From the NCBI RefSeq assembly GCF_051201685.1, contig NZ_CP179213.1:3224001-3288000 (forward strand): a DNA stretch of 64,000 bases, given 5' to 3'. How positions within the stretch are numbered: position 1 is the first letter of the stretch; each line of letters starts with the position of its first letter. The notes under the pieces are model-generated. The model worked only from the letters and a program-made list of their open reading frames with translations, ran no database searches and was not told where the DNA came from. Source of the DNA: Luminiphilus sp051201685 (GTDB lineage Bacteria > Pseudomonadota > Gammaproteobacteria > Pseudomonadales > Halieaceae). Shown one piece after another: positions 17,060 through 25,626 of the stretch. The position numbers and the translations under genes were made by a program.

Positions 17060-17431
17060 TCAGGGCTTGGTATGGCCATCCAAATGCTGCTCACCAAAAG
17101 CTTTCATCGCGCGCAGCATAGGTTTCAGTGCCTTGCCCCGCTCGGTGGGTATGTATTCAAACCGGGGCGGTCGCTCCTGATACGGCACTTTCTCCAGAAG
17201 CCCAAGTCCCACTAATTTACGCAGCCGGTCGCTTAATAAATTGGTGGGGATGCGCTCTCTACTGGCGCAGAAATCGGCAAATGTGCGGCCCTTCAAAAAC
17301 AAGGCATCGCGCATAATGAGCAAGGTCCAACGATCTCCCATGAGATCTAGCGACCTTGCAATAGGACAGGGCGATCGATGCTCGATTGCCTGAGCTAAAG
17401 TGGAGGTGGTGTTTGCGTTGTCGGGCTTCAT
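17060..17431 (-). CDS. HxlR-family transcriptional regulator
   Basis: A 123-residue winged-helix regulator of the HxlR family. PCPIARSLDLMGDRWTLLIM with the conserved early Cys, FADFCASRERIPTNLLSDRLRKLVGLGLL and the wing residues PPRFEYIPTERGKAL are all diagnostic. The ATG at 17431 overlaps the TGA of the MATE gene as ATGA, so the two are translationally coupled; this decides the start over a longer frame from 17464. It likely senses a toxic small molecule, often through the Cys in these proteins, and controls the pump. A complex of inverted repeats at 18824-18863 upstream of the operon is the candidate operator. Confidence 0.93.
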   Translation of the reverse strand: MKPDNANTTSTLAQAIEHRSPCPIARSLDLMGDRWTLLIMRDALFLKGRTFADFCASRERIPTNLLSDRLRKLVGLGLLEKVPYQERPPRFEYIPTERGKALKPMLRAMKAFGEQHLDGHTKP

Positions 17432-18786
17432 GGTGTGCTTTGACCCCGCCTTAGGGCACCCCATTTTAGGGCGCTCACCATGATTATGCCGTAAATGACC
17501 ATGCCGAATCCTGCGGCGTAAAATACCCCCGCCAATCCCCAGTTGGTCACGTTAATAAAGATCAGAGCACCGCCAACCGCCAAAATAGCCCTAAGAAATA
17601 GCGATACCACAGGCCAGAACATAACCCCCGCACCCTGACAGGCAAAGTACAAAGACAAACCCAAGCCCTGAAAAGCAAAGCAGGGTCCGACAATTTGTAT
17701 GTACTGCTTGGCCGCCGCCTGCACGACGGGGTCCTTGGTGAATGCAGGAATCCACAACTCAGGAAACAGCGCCAAACTTACCCCAATGACCCCGGCTAGC
17801 AGCGCTGATCCCATACCTCCCACCCAGCAAATGCGCTCGGCCCGTTTGATATCACCGGCACCCACACTCATGCCCACCAGCGATGTCATGGAAGCGCCAA
17901 TACCAAATACCAGAGGAATTAGAAGAAACTCAATGCGCGAGCCTATGCCGTAGCCGGCCAGCGCCTGTTCACCAAAGCGCCCAATAATGGCCGTTAGGCA
18001 AAGGATGCTAGTGACCGTGAGCACCGGTGAAAGGGCCGCGGGCAGTGCCACCTTCAAAATTTCTTTAAAGTGCCGAGCCTCAAACCCAAACTGAGTCCAG
18101 CGAATTTTGATCACCGTGTTACCCATGATCAGGCGTAACAGCATGACCCCACTAAGCAGGCCGGCAGTAACCACAGCCGACACTGCAGCACCGACAATAC
18201 CCAGCTGCGGGGCACCAAAGGCACCGAGCACTAGGGCACCGGAGAGTGGCACCTGTACAAAAGCACTGGCAGTCATGACCAGTGCGGGAAATTTCATATC
18301 CCCCATGCCCCGATAAATGGCGCTCACCACCCCCATAAACCAAAGAAAGATGCCCCCCGAAAACAACACCAGGCAGTAACTTACGGCCTGATCAAGAATG
18401 TCGTTGCTGCCTCCCAGAAAGCGTAAAAAAGACACCCCAAAAAGCCCGTACAGGGTTAACAGCAGCAAGGCCCCCAGCGCGGCAAGCGTCAGTGCATGCC
18501 AAATAAGTTGTTCGCCACGCTCTCGGTCACCCGCGCCCAAGGCCCGGGCAATAGCCGAGGCAACAGCCCCGCCCATGGCTCCCCCCGAAAGGGTTTGGGT
18601 AAGCATTAAAAGCGGAAATACCAGCGCTATGGCAGCCAGAGAAGCACTGCCCAGCTGACCAATAAACCAAACCTCGGTCATGCTCACACCGGCCTGAATG
18701 AAAAAAGCAATGCTATTGGGCGCCGACATTCGGGCCAGCAAAGGTATGGGGGGCGCAGTTAATAAAAGGCGGGTTCGATCATCCAT
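17428..18786 (-). CDS. MATE-family multidrug efflux transporter
   Basis: A twelve-helix inner-membrane antiporter exporting drugs or toxic metabolites in exchange for Na+ or H+. The 452-residue product has two homologous six-helix halves (SMTEVWFIGQLGSASLAAIALVFPL near the start; LAGYGIGSRIEFLLIPLVFGIGAS opening the second half) and no soluble domain. A TTG seven codons further out (18807) would extend it slightly; neither start has a clear ribosome-binding site. It shares ATGA with the following hxlR-type gene, showing a two-gene operon in which the regulator follows the pump. Substrate cannot be told from sequence. Confidence 0.92.
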   Translation of the reverse strand: MDDRTRLLLTAPPIPLLARMSAPNSIAFFIQAGVSMTEVWFIGQLGSASLAAIALVFPLLMLTQTLSGGAMGGAVASAIARALGAGDRERGEQLIWHALTLAALGALLLLTLYGLFGVSFLRFLGGSNDILDQAVSYCLVLFSGGIFLWFMGVVSAIYRGMGDMKFPALVMTASAFVQVPLSGALVLGAFGAPQLGIVGAAVSAVVTAGLLSGVMLLRLIMGNTVIKIRWTQFGFEARHFKEILKVALPAALSPVLTVTSILCLTAIIGRFGEQALAGYGIGSRIEFLLIPLVFGIGASMTSLVGMSVGAGDIKRAERICWVGGMGSALLAGVIGVSLALFPELWIPAFTKDPVVQAAAKQYIQIVGPCFAFQGLGLSLYFACQGAGVMFWPVVSLFLRAILAVGGALIFINVTNWGLAGVFYAAGFGMVIYGIIMVSALKWGALRRGQSTP

Positions 18787-18823
18787 AACGCGGTCGGCAT
18801 TTAACAAGTTTTGGCAGGAGGGG

Positions 18824-18863
18824 TTGCATTAATAAAGCAGTCACTTTAATAATGCAAGTGACT
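18824..18863. promoter_or_regulatory. Two interlocked inverted repeats, probable operator of the MATE-HxlR operon
   Basis: TTGCATTA (18824-18831) pairs with TAATGCAA (18850-18857), and AGTCACTT (18839-18846) pairs with AAGTGACT (18856-18863). Both are perfect 8-bp arms sharing the overlap at 18856-18857, located between the divergent MATE operon and the membrane protein gene at 18926. The interlocking could give alternative dimers or occupancy states. Binding by the coupled HxlR regulator is inferred. Confidence 0.6.
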
Positions 18864-18925
18864 ACTGGATCTTTGAGAAAAAGCACGCAACAACGAATAA
18901 CAAATAAAAGTAATGAGGGCGTTTT

Positions 18926-19294
18926 ATGGAGTATTGGTTACTGATGGGCGGTGCGGCGCTGTCGCTGGTAGGCGGCTTGTTCCACGGCGTTGCGGGTCAC
19001 AAAATTTATATGGGCAACATTAACGCCAGCAACCTCGAGTCGATCGCAAAATCGCTCAGCTTGGTGAGCTGGCATATGTTCACGATAATGCTAATCGTGG
19101 GCGCAGGCACCTTGGTATGCATCGCCTACGAACCCACTATGGCACTCATGGCCTACCCCATTATTTTGGTCAATGCCGGCGGGGCACTCATGTTTCTCGC
19201 CTTCGGGCTCGGGGGTCATGGCCAGCTGCTGCGTTTACCCGGCATGTATCTCATGAGTGGCACCGCCATTTTGGCGTGGCTGGGTATCGGCTAA
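18926..19294 (+). CDS. Small four-helix membrane protein, function unknown
   Basis: I do not recognise a characterised family. The 122-residue product shows four hydrophobic segments (about 4-22, 45-66, 72-93 and 103-121) separated by short loops, with HGVAGHKIYMGNI after the first and a conserved-looking SWHMFT in the second. The two His residues within or near helices (GLFHGVAGH, SWHMF) could be functional. A good ribosome-binding site (GAGGGCG) precedes the ATG. It is divergent from the MATE-HxlR operon and shares the inverted-repeat region, so it may be co-regulated with the pump. Confidence 0.75.
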   Translation: MEYWLLMGGAALSLVGGLFHGVAGHKIYMGNINASNLESIAKSLSLVSWHMFTIMLIVGAGTLVCIAYEPTMALMAYPIILVNAGGALMFLAFGLGGHGQLLRLPGMYLMSGTAILAWLGIG

Positions 19295-19321
19295 GCGACT
19301 GAGCGGGCGCTAGGCTTGGGC

Positions 19322-19369
19322 TTGCAGTTGTAGTTGCGGTTGCGGTTGCGGTTGGAATTGCCGTTGAAA
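19322..19369. repeat. Eight imperfect hexamers of the TTGCGG type
   Basis: Successive units TTGCAG, TTGTAG, TTGCGG (three times), TTGGAA, TTGCCG and TTGAAA occupy 48 bases without gaps in a convergent intergenic gap. Degeneracy at the ends suggests an ageing slippage tract. Confidence 0.85.
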
Positions 19370-19376
19370 GCGGTGA

Positions 19377-19396
19377 ATTCATAACATGTTATGAAT
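19377..19396. repeat. Perfect 20-bp AT-rich palindrome
   Basis: ATTCATAACATGTTATGAAT equals its own reverse complement. It lies between convergent genes (ends 19294 and 19528), so it is not an obvious promoter operator, and it has no T-run for termination. It could be a protein-binding or recombination site; role unknown. Confidence 0.9.
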
Positions 19397-19436
19397 GTCC
19401 TAGCGCTGGGCTTATGCAATCGACACTGGGGCCAGT

Positions 19437-19464
19437 ACAAGCTAGGCCCCGCACAAGCTAGGCC
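19437..19464. repeat. Direct repeat ACAAGCTAGGCC, two copies
   Basis: Two exact 12-base copies start 16 bases apart (19437 and 19453), with near-identical CCGC/TCGC spacers after them. Together with the hexamers and palindrome, the whole 233-bp gap 19295-19527 is repeat-derived; no gene is seen in it. Confidence 0.8.
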
Positions 19465-19527
19465 TCGCTAAATTTTAAGCCAAACACCACTCAGCTCGGG
19501 TTGGCACCCAAGCACCCTCAGGCCCCG

Positions 19528-20178
19528 TCAACGGCCACTGCTTTTGGCAAATATGACATCGGGCGCATCAGGCTGCCAGGGCGGGTACTTGGCCATGACG
19601 CCAGTAAAGGTATCTGACGCCAGCCAGTCGTTTAACCATGTGCGCACTGTTGGATAAGGTGCATCCAGCCACCAAGTGGGGTCGACACCGGCAAACTGTC
19701 GCACAAAGGGAAACACCGCCACGTCGGCTCGTGTCGCCTGCTCACCGCCCAACCAGCGCTGTGCGCTTAGGCGTTGTTCCAGGTCCCCAATAAACTCCTC
19801 GGCCTGCTCGCGGTAATACACCGCCGATTGTTCCGGATGACGATCGGCGTATTTGTACTTATCGAGCCAGCCCTTAAAACTCCCATCGCAGGCGTTAATA
19901 AGCGCGGCTGTTTCGGGGGAGGCGTCGCACCAGCTATTGGGGTCATTTTGCTCAAGGGCCCAATCGATAATGGCGAGGCTTTCTTCGATCACCGTGCCAT
20001 CCGATAAAACCAGCACCGGCACTGTGGCCTTCGGCGAAGCGTTAATGAGTGCAGCTGGTTTATTGCGCAGCGCGACCTCTCGCAGGCTCACTGCGGTGCC
20101 CGAGGCCCAAATCGCCATACGCGCGCGCATGGCATAGGGGCAGCGACGAAAGGAATACAAAATAGGCAGCGGGCTCAT
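19528..20178 (-). CDS. Glutathione S-transferase family protein
   Basis: A 216-residue GST. The thioredoxin-like N-terminal domain begins LPILYSFRRCPYAMRARMA (Cys-Pro-Tyr redox-type active site) and contains ATVPVLVLSDGTVIEESLAIIDWAL, the glutathione-binding TVPVL and ES signatures. A helical C-terminal domain follows. The ATG at 20178 gives the usual GST start; a longer frame from 20259 is unlikely. CPYA resembles glutaredoxin-like or dehydroascorbate-reductase GSTs, so a thiol-transfer role is possible. Upstream on its strand lie short GGCTTAG units, and the divergent permease gene starts 102 bp away. Confidence 0.9.
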   Translation of the reverse strand: MSPLPILYSFRRCPYAMRARMAIWASGTAVSLREVALRNKPAALINASPKATVPVLVLSDGTVIEESLAIIDWALEQNDPNSWCDASPETAALINACDGSFKGWLDKYKYADRHPEQSAVYYREQAEEFIGDLEQRLSAQRWLGGEQATRADVAVFPFVRQFAGVDPTWWLDAPYPTVRTWLNDWLASDTFTGVMAKYPPWQPDAPDVIFAKSSGR

Positions 20179-20279
20179 GGCGCCTACCCTAACAGGGCTT
20201 AGGCTTAGGGCACAGACGGCAGCAGACGCCTTGAGCGAGTCGGGGTAAGCTAGAGCCATAGGCCAATGGAAGTAATGCC

Positions 20280-21770
20280 ATGCGCGAAGACAGCAGCAGT
20301 GCCCGCAGCAACGACCCTAGCAGCACCAGCGCCACCAACACCGGCTCGAAACAGGGCGCGGTCGATTACGAATCGGTAGACAGCGGCTACCTAGAGCAAC
20401 GCCAGCTTAAGCAAGGCACGGCAGGGTGGATTTTGCTGGCCGGGCTGGGGGTGTCTTATGTGATCTCGGGCGATTTTGCCGGCTGGAACTTTGGCTTTGC
20501 CCAAGGGGGCTTTGGCGGCATGTTTATTGCCACGGTGCTTATTGCCCTCATGTACGGCTGCATGGTGTTTGGCCTTGCCGAGCTGTCGGCCATGATTCCC
20601 ACCGCGGGTGGCGGCTACGGCTTTGCCCGACGCGCCATGGGCCCGGTGGGTGGCTTTTTAACCGGCACGGCGATCTTACTGGAGTACGCCATTGCCCCGG
20701 CGGCCATTGCCGTTTTTATTGGCGGCTATACCGGCGCCCTCTTGGGTGTGGATGGCCCCATTATTTATGCCCTGTTCTACGCCGTGTTTGTGGGCATTCA
20801 TTTACGGGGTACCGGTGAAGCTCTAAAAATTATGCTGGTCATCACCGCCGTCGCGGTGCTCGCCCTTTTACTTTTTGTGGTGGGCATGCTGCCGCACTTT
20901 TCCTGGGACAACCTCACCGACATGCCGGTGAACACTGACGCGGTAGGCGCCAGTGTTTGGCTACCCGAGGGCTACTGGGGAATTTGGGGGGCCATTCCCT
21001 TTGCCATTTGGTTGTTCCTAGCGGTTGAGGGCGTGCCCCTTGCGGCCGAAGAGAGCAAAGACCCGACCCGGGATATGCCCAAAGGCATTATTACGGCCAT
21101 GCTCATTTTATTGCTGCTGGGTGGTCTGGTGCTGTTTCTCGCACCCGGGGGGTCTAGCGCCGCACTAATGGCCGACCACGCCGCGCCGTTAGTGGGTGCC
21201 CTACAACACGTGTATGGCGAAAACTCGGTGCTGGCTACCGTGGTTAATGTGGTGGGCCTCGCAGGGCTTATCGCCAGCTTCTTTTCCATTATTTTTGGTT
21301 ACTCAAGGCAGGTGTTTGCCCTGTCACGCGCGGGTTATTTGCCGCGCTGGCTGTCAGTGACCAGCGCCCGCAAAGTGCCCGTGCTGGCTCTGATCGTACC
21401 CGGCGTGTTTGGCTTTGCGCTGTCGCTCACCGGTGCCGGTGACCTTATGATTACCATGGCGGTCTTTGGTGCCACGCTGTCCTACGGGCTGATGATGGCC
21501 TCACATATTTTGCTGCGTTTGAAAGAGCCCGATCTTGAGCGCCCCTACCGCACCCCCGGGGGCATACTCACCACCAGCATTGCCTTGGTACTATCGGTGG
21601 TGGCCTTTGCCAGCACCTTTGTGGTGAGTCGCGAAGCAGCGCTGTGGTCGGCGGTTTTCTACGGCGCGTTGGTGGCCTATTTTGCGCTGTATAGCCGGCA
21701 TCATTTGGTGGCTCAGGCCCCCGAAGAAGAATTTGCGGCCCTGGCCAAGGCCGAAGCCGAACTGCAATAG
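20280..21770 (+). CDS. Ethanolamine permease-type APC transporter
   Basis: A 496-residue inner-membrane amine permease of the APC superfamily. Its helices match the ethanolamine permease subfamily: SGDFAGWNFGFAQGGFGGM, ELSAMIPTAGGGYGFARRA and LLEYAIAPAAIAVFIGGYTG. About twelve hydrophobic segments are present. A Ser/Asn-rich N-terminal tail (about 28 residues) precedes them and is unusual; a later start cannot be excluded. It is followed by a glutamine synthetase-like ligase and an iron alcohol dehydrogenase on the same strand, which together suggest uptake and gamma-glutamylation of an amino alcohol. Other small amines are possible. Confidence 0.87.
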   Translation: MREDSSSARSNDPSSTSATNTGSKQGAVDYESVDSGYLEQRQLKQGTAGWILLAGLGVSYVISGDFAGWNFGFAQGGFGGMFIATVLIALMYGCMVFGLAELSAMIPTAGGGYGFARRAMGPVGGFLTGTAILLEYAIAPAAIAVFIGGYTGALLGVDGPIIYALFYAVFVGIHLRGTGEALKIMLVITAVAVLALLLFVVGMLPHFSWDNLTDMPVNTDAVGASVWLPEGYWGIWGAIPFAIWLFLAVEGVPLAAEESKDPTRDMPKGIITAMLILLLLGGLVLFLAPGGSSAALMADHAAPLVGALQHVYGENSVLATVVNVVGLAGLIASFFSIIFGYSRQVFALSRAGYLPRWLSVTSARKVPVLALIVPGVFGFALSLTGAGDLMITMAVFGATLSYGLMMASHILLRLKEPDLERPYRTPGGILTTSIALVLSVVAFASTFVVSREAALWSAVFYGALVAYFALYSRHHLVAQAPEEEFAALAKAEAELQ

Positions 21771-21947
21771 AGGGCGGCTGTTAATGACTGCGACTGGTCG
21801 CTAGTGATGAGTCACTGTGATTAAGCGCTGTAATGAGTAGCTTTAATAAACAGCAGCGATCTGTGCTGCCACGTGTATCGCCACAAGCGGTTGGGGTTTC
21901 GCTACCCTATTACCACTGCGGCAACCTGACGAGGGAATCCCACGACT

Positions 21948-23327
21948 GTGCTGACACCCCAAGACATAAAAAGCGTTGACGACGCCAAGCGTATTGTCAG
22001 CGAGCGCAACCTGAGCCACGTCAAAATTGGCTTGTTCGACATTGACGGAGTCATGCGGGGCAAATACCTGCGTAAAGAAAAGTTCTTTGCCGCCCTCGAT
22101 AAAGGCCTAGCCTTTTGCGACGTGGTGCTGGGCTGGGACTCGAGCGATCAGCTTTATGAAGGTGTTGGCGTGGAGTACACCGGCTGGCATACCGGCTACC
22201 CCGATGCCCCAGTGCGGGTGTTGCCCGGCAGCTGCCGGGACATTCCTTTTGAACCGGGCATGCTGCTGTTTTTATGTGAGTTTGCCGGCGACGCCGCGGC
22301 GCTTTGCCCGCGCAACGTGCTGGCACGCACCCTAGAGCGCGCCGCCGACATGGGCTATACCGCCCACGCCGCTTTTGAATACGAGTTCTTTTTGTTTAAC
22401 GAGACCCCCCACTCGGTGCGACAAAAAAATTATCAAAACTTACAGCCCATAACGCCGGGTTTTTTTGGTTACTCCATGCTGCGCAACTCGGTGCACGCCG
22501 AGCTGTATCAGGAGCTACTGGATATGGGTGAGGCCATGGGCTTTCCCATTGAGGGGCTGCATACCGAGACCGGCCCCGGGGTCATTGAAGCAGCACTTGT
22601 CGTAGATGAGGCCGGCAACGCTGCCGACAAAGCGGCTCTGTTTAAAACCTTTACCAAAGTTTGGGCCCAGCGCCGTGACCTTATGGCCACCTTCATGGCC
22701 AAGTGGTCCAACGATTACCCTGGGCAGTCGGGGCATATACACCTATCGCTGCGCCACAAAGACGACGGCCGCTCGGCATTCTTTGACCCCGACCAACCCC
22801 TCACCATGAGCGAGACCCAGCGGCACTTTATTGGCGGGCAACAGCGCTATATGCCCGAGCTGCTAGCCATGGTGGCCTCTACCGTGAACGCTTATACCCG
22901 CCTAGTGCCGGGGTTTTGGGCACCCACCGATGCCACCTGGGGCTGCGAAAATCGCACCACCGCCCTGCGGCTAATACCAGGTAGTGACAGCTCGCAGCGG
23001 GTGGAATACCGGGTAGGACCGGCCGACGCCAACCCTTATTTGGCCCTGAGCGCGGCCTTGGCCTCGGGACTGGCGGGCATTGCGGAGGGCCTCGAGCCCG
23101 AGCCCATGGTAGAAGGCAACGCCTACGACCAAACACACCCGGGGCACCTCGCCCTGCCGCAATCGCTAAGCGATGCCACTGCCATCTTTAAGCACTCCCG
23201 CACGGCGCGCAGCCTGTTTGGTGATGCCTTTGTCGACCATTTTTCTGCTAGCCGGCAGTGGGAAGCCTCGGAGCATCGCAAGCACGTGAGCGACTGGGAA
23301 CTGCAACGTTATTTCGAAATTATTTGA
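21948..23327 (+). CDS. Glutamine synthetase-like gamma-glutamyl-amine ligase
   Basis: A 459-residue GS-fold enzyme that probably ligates glutamate to an amine rather than ammonia. The N-terminal domain has VKIGLFDIDGVMRGKYL, typical of GS-like type III enzymes such as PuuA and IpuC. The catalytic domain has AFEYEFFLF (metal Glu), TETGPGVIEAAL, SGHIHLSLRH (ATP-phosphate region) and WGCENRTTALRL. It lacks the adenylylated Tyr segment of true GlnA by eye. The start is a GTG at 21948. The Fe-ADH begins 10 bp after its stop. Together with the permease this resembles gamma-glutamylated ethanolamine or alaninol pathways; the amine is inferred. Confidence 0.87.
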   Translation: MLTPQDIKSVDDAKRIVSERNLSHVKIGLFDIDGVMRGKYLRKEKFFAALDKGLAFCDVVLGWDSSDQLYEGVGVEYTGWHTGYPDAPVRVLPGSCRDIPFEPGMLLFLCEFAGDAAALCPRNVLARTLERAADMGYTAHAAFEYEFFLFNETPHSVRQKNYQNLQPITPGFFGYSMLRNSVHAELYQELLDMGEAMGFPIEGLHTETGPGVIEAALVVDEAGNAADKAALFKTFTKVWAQRRDLMATFMAKWSNDYPGQSGHIHLSLRHKDDGRSAFFDPDQPLTMSETQRHFIGGQQRYMPELLAMVASTVNAYTRLVPGFWAPTDATWGCENRTTALRLIPGSDSSQRVEYRVGPADANPYLALSAALASGLAGIAEGLEPEPMVEGNAYDQTHPGHLALPQSLSDATAIFKHSRTARSLFGDAFVDHFSASRQWEASEHRKHVSDWELQRYFEII

Positions 23328-23337
23328 GCCCATACCT

Positions 23338-24513
23338 ATGACAACAGAACCCGTTGACTGGAATTTTCCCACCCAAATGGCCGTGGGTCCCGGGCGCATT
23401 GCCGCGTTGCCCGAGTTTTGCCAACAGCAGGGCATACGGGCACCGCTCATTGTGACCGACCCGGGCTTGGCCGCCCTGCCCATGGTCACGGCCATAAAAA
23501 CCGCCTGTGATGACGCGGGCATGACCAGCGGCGTGTTTGCCGATGTTCAGGGCAACCCGACTCTTGAAAACGTTGAGGCCGGCGTGGTGGCCTTCCATGC
23601 TGGCGATCACGATGGCGTGGTGGCCTTAGGCGGCGGCTCGGCCCTTGATGCCGGCAAAGCTATCGCCTTTGCCTCGGGGCAAAACCGCCCCCTGTGGGAC
23701 TTTGTTGACGTTGAAGACGGCTGGATGCTGGCCAAGAGCGAAGGCATTGCCCCGATTATTGCGGTACCCACCACCGCAGGCACGGGGTCGGAGGTGGGCC
23801 GAATTTCGGTGATCACCGATAGCGCCCAACATCAAAAGCGCTTGGTATTTCACCCTCAGATGCAGCCCTCGGTGGTTATTTTAGACCCCGAACTGACCCT
23901 GAGCTTGCCCAGTCACTTAACCGCAGCCACCGGTATGGACGCCCTGTCTCACAGCCTTGAAGCCTATTGCACCCCGGCCTTTCACCCCATGGCCGAGGGC
24001 ATTGCCCTGCGGGGCATTCGCCTGACACAGCAATATTTGGCCCGGGCCGTTCACGACGGCAGCGATCTTGAGGCGCGTACCCAATTGCTGGTGGCGTCAT
24101 CGATGGGGGCCACCGCATTTCAAAAAGGCCTGGGAGCCATGCATGCCCTCGCCCACCCCATGGGGGCGCATTACAACGCTCACCACGGGCTGCTCAACGC
24201 CATTGTTATGCCCTATGTTTTGCACGCCAATCGCAGCGCTATTGAACCCAAAATTACCGAGCTGGCCCGATACCTCAATTTGAAAGACCCTAGCTTTGAC
24301 GCCTTTTTTGATTGGGTGGTGAACCTGCGAACGGAGATAGGCATTGCCCCTCGGCTGCTCGACATTGGCATTGATGACAGCGACGCCGAGCTTATTGGCG
24401 AAGAGGCCGCGGTAGACCCCACCGCCGCGACCAACCCTATTGCCTTTAGCCCTGCCCAATACAGCGCGCTGTTTCGCAATGCCGTAAACGGAGAGTTCAA
24501 CGCGATAGGCTAA
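23338..24513 (+). CDS. Iron-containing alcohol dehydrogenase
   Basis: A 391-residue group III alcohol dehydrogenase. The N-terminal half carries the nucleotide-binding GGGSALDAGKAIAF near residues 98-111 and PTTAGTGSE near 141. Metal ligands are visible as GMDALSHSLEAY (Asp and His) and the HALAHPMGAHYNAHHG stretch (further His ligands), all family-standard. It is coupled to the GS-like gene with a 10-bp gap. The likely job is to oxidise the hydroxyl of a gamma-glutamylated amino alcohol to the aldehyde. The aldehyde dehydrogenase and amidase needed to finish the route are not adjacent. Confidence 0.92.
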   Translation: MTTEPVDWNFPTQMAVGPGRIAALPEFCQQQGIRAPLIVTDPGLAALPMVTAIKTACDDAGMTSGVFADVQGNPTLENVEAGVVAFHAGDHDGVVALGGGSALDAGKAIAFASGQNRPLWDFVDVEDGWMLAKSEGIAPIIAVPTTAGTGSEVGRISVITDSAQHQKRLVFHPQMQPSVVILDPELTLSLPSHLTAATGMDALSHSLEAYCTPAFHPMAEGIALRGIRLTQQYLARAVHDGSDLEARTQLLVASSMGATAFQKGLGAMHALAHPMGAHYNAHHGLLNAIVMPYVLHANRSAIEPKITELARYLNLKDPSFDAFFDWVVNLRTEIGIAPRLLDIGIDDSDAELIGEEAAVDPTAATNPIAFSPAQYSALFRNAVNGEFNAIG

Positions 24514-24854
24514 GCCTTGGGTGAGGCTAAGTTGAGATAAGGGTGGCCCAAGGGTTACCCGCACCTCTTTACCTGCGCCTGGCTTCTGGCTTCTCGCTAA
24601 CGGCCTTGCAACATGGCTACGCGCTATCGGGCTGTTTATTGCCCTGCCATGTCGCGCGTACCCATTGTGCAACTAACGATAAACCTCTCGTTGCCGTCGG
24701 TAAGGGCACGGACATGCACGTGAAGGTAAAAAAGCCCCTGCCATAATTCGCCACATTTGATCGCCGTTGCACAGCACTGCATAACGGTGCCGCCACCTTT
24801 GTTTGTCTTAATCAGGTTCTAGACCCCTTGGCAGGCAAATCGGAGCGACACGTT
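24514..24854. other. 341-bp intergenic region, nothing recognised
   Basis: No credible gene, tRNA or clear hairpin terminator was found between the Fe-ADH stop and the next start. Frames on both strands here lack initiation signals and recognisable sequence. Confidence 0.6.
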
Positions 24855-25616
24855 ATGGAACACTCACAGCACACGCAAAAACTGGCGACTACAACTACCC
24901 TCAGCGCAGCAAGGCCAACAGCGAACGGCCGCAAGAACAATCTCTCCCGAAAAACCCACCCACGGTGCGCCCGAGCCCACCGCCGCTCGTTACGCCGAGC
25001 CTTGCGCGAAGCCATGCGCCAAGCACTCAGTAAAAAGTCTGTGCTTGCGGGGCTAGCGGCTGTTGTTGCCCAGGGCAGCCACGCCGAGACCAGCGCCACC
25101 CCCTCGAGCTACGCACCGGTGTTTAAAGATGCCGGAGGCTCGGCCTATGTGCTGCTGAAAAGCGATAATGTGGCCGACAACTATTTGGCGATTCACTTTG
25201 ACGCGACCCAGCGCTGCCGTGCCACCCTGACGGTGCTCGACTACTACCTGCAAACCTTCGACGAAGAAGAAAAAGCCTCTTGGCAGGAACTCAATGGACG
25301 GCGATTCCCTACGGCCATGCAGGCGCAAATCGGTGATGCACCCCGAGGGGAAATTAACGCCCAGATACACTTCGAATTTGACGAGAGCGATAGGCCCCAA
25401 GGCTTATTGTCGGTGAGTTTTAAAGCCAGCACCCGCTTCATTCAGGACCTGCAAGAACAGCCACAAGCCGACCTGCGCTACCGCAAAGCCAGCGGCGTAT
25501 GGACAGAAGCACTCAGTTATTCGCTGACCTCAGCGCAGGCGGGCATTGGTTCGGCCGTAGGGCATTGTAAGGAGTGGGCGAGGGAGGTTCAGGGGCCTGA
25601 GGTGATTGTGTTGTAG
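24855..25616 (+). CDS. Hypothetical protein with basic N-terminus and internal signal-like helix
   Basis: I do not recognise this family. The ATG at 24855 has GGAG nine bases upstream and gives 253 residues. Residues 25-60 are very rich in Arg and His. A hydrophobic segment (SVLAGLAAVVAQGSHA) follows at about 62-77, then a beta-rich soluble domain of about 170 residues ending in VIVL. A later ATG at 25014 would start MRQALSKK directly before that hydrophobic stretch and make a textbook signal peptide, so the exported form may begin there. It lies between the alkanolamine cluster and the restriction-modification genes and has no obvious operon partner. Confidence 0.6.
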   Translation: MEHSQHTQKLATTTTLSAARPTANGRKNNLSRKTHPRCARAHRRSLRRALREAMRQALSKKSVLAGLAAVVAQGSHAETSATPSSYAPVFKDAGGSAYVLLKSDNVADNYLAIHFDATQRCRATLTVLDYYLQTFDEEEKASWQELNGRRFPTAMQAQIGDAPRGEINAQIHFEFDESDRPQGLLSVSFKASTRFIQDLQEQPQADLRYRKASGVWTEALSYSLTSAQAGIGSAVGHCKEWAREVQGPEVIVL

Positions 25617-25626
25617 GGTGTGCTGA

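Noticed and set aside
24097..24672. 191-codon minus-strand frame over the iron alcohol dehydrogenase
   Set aside because: Antisense shadow of an intact metal-binding ADH; no recognisable protein.
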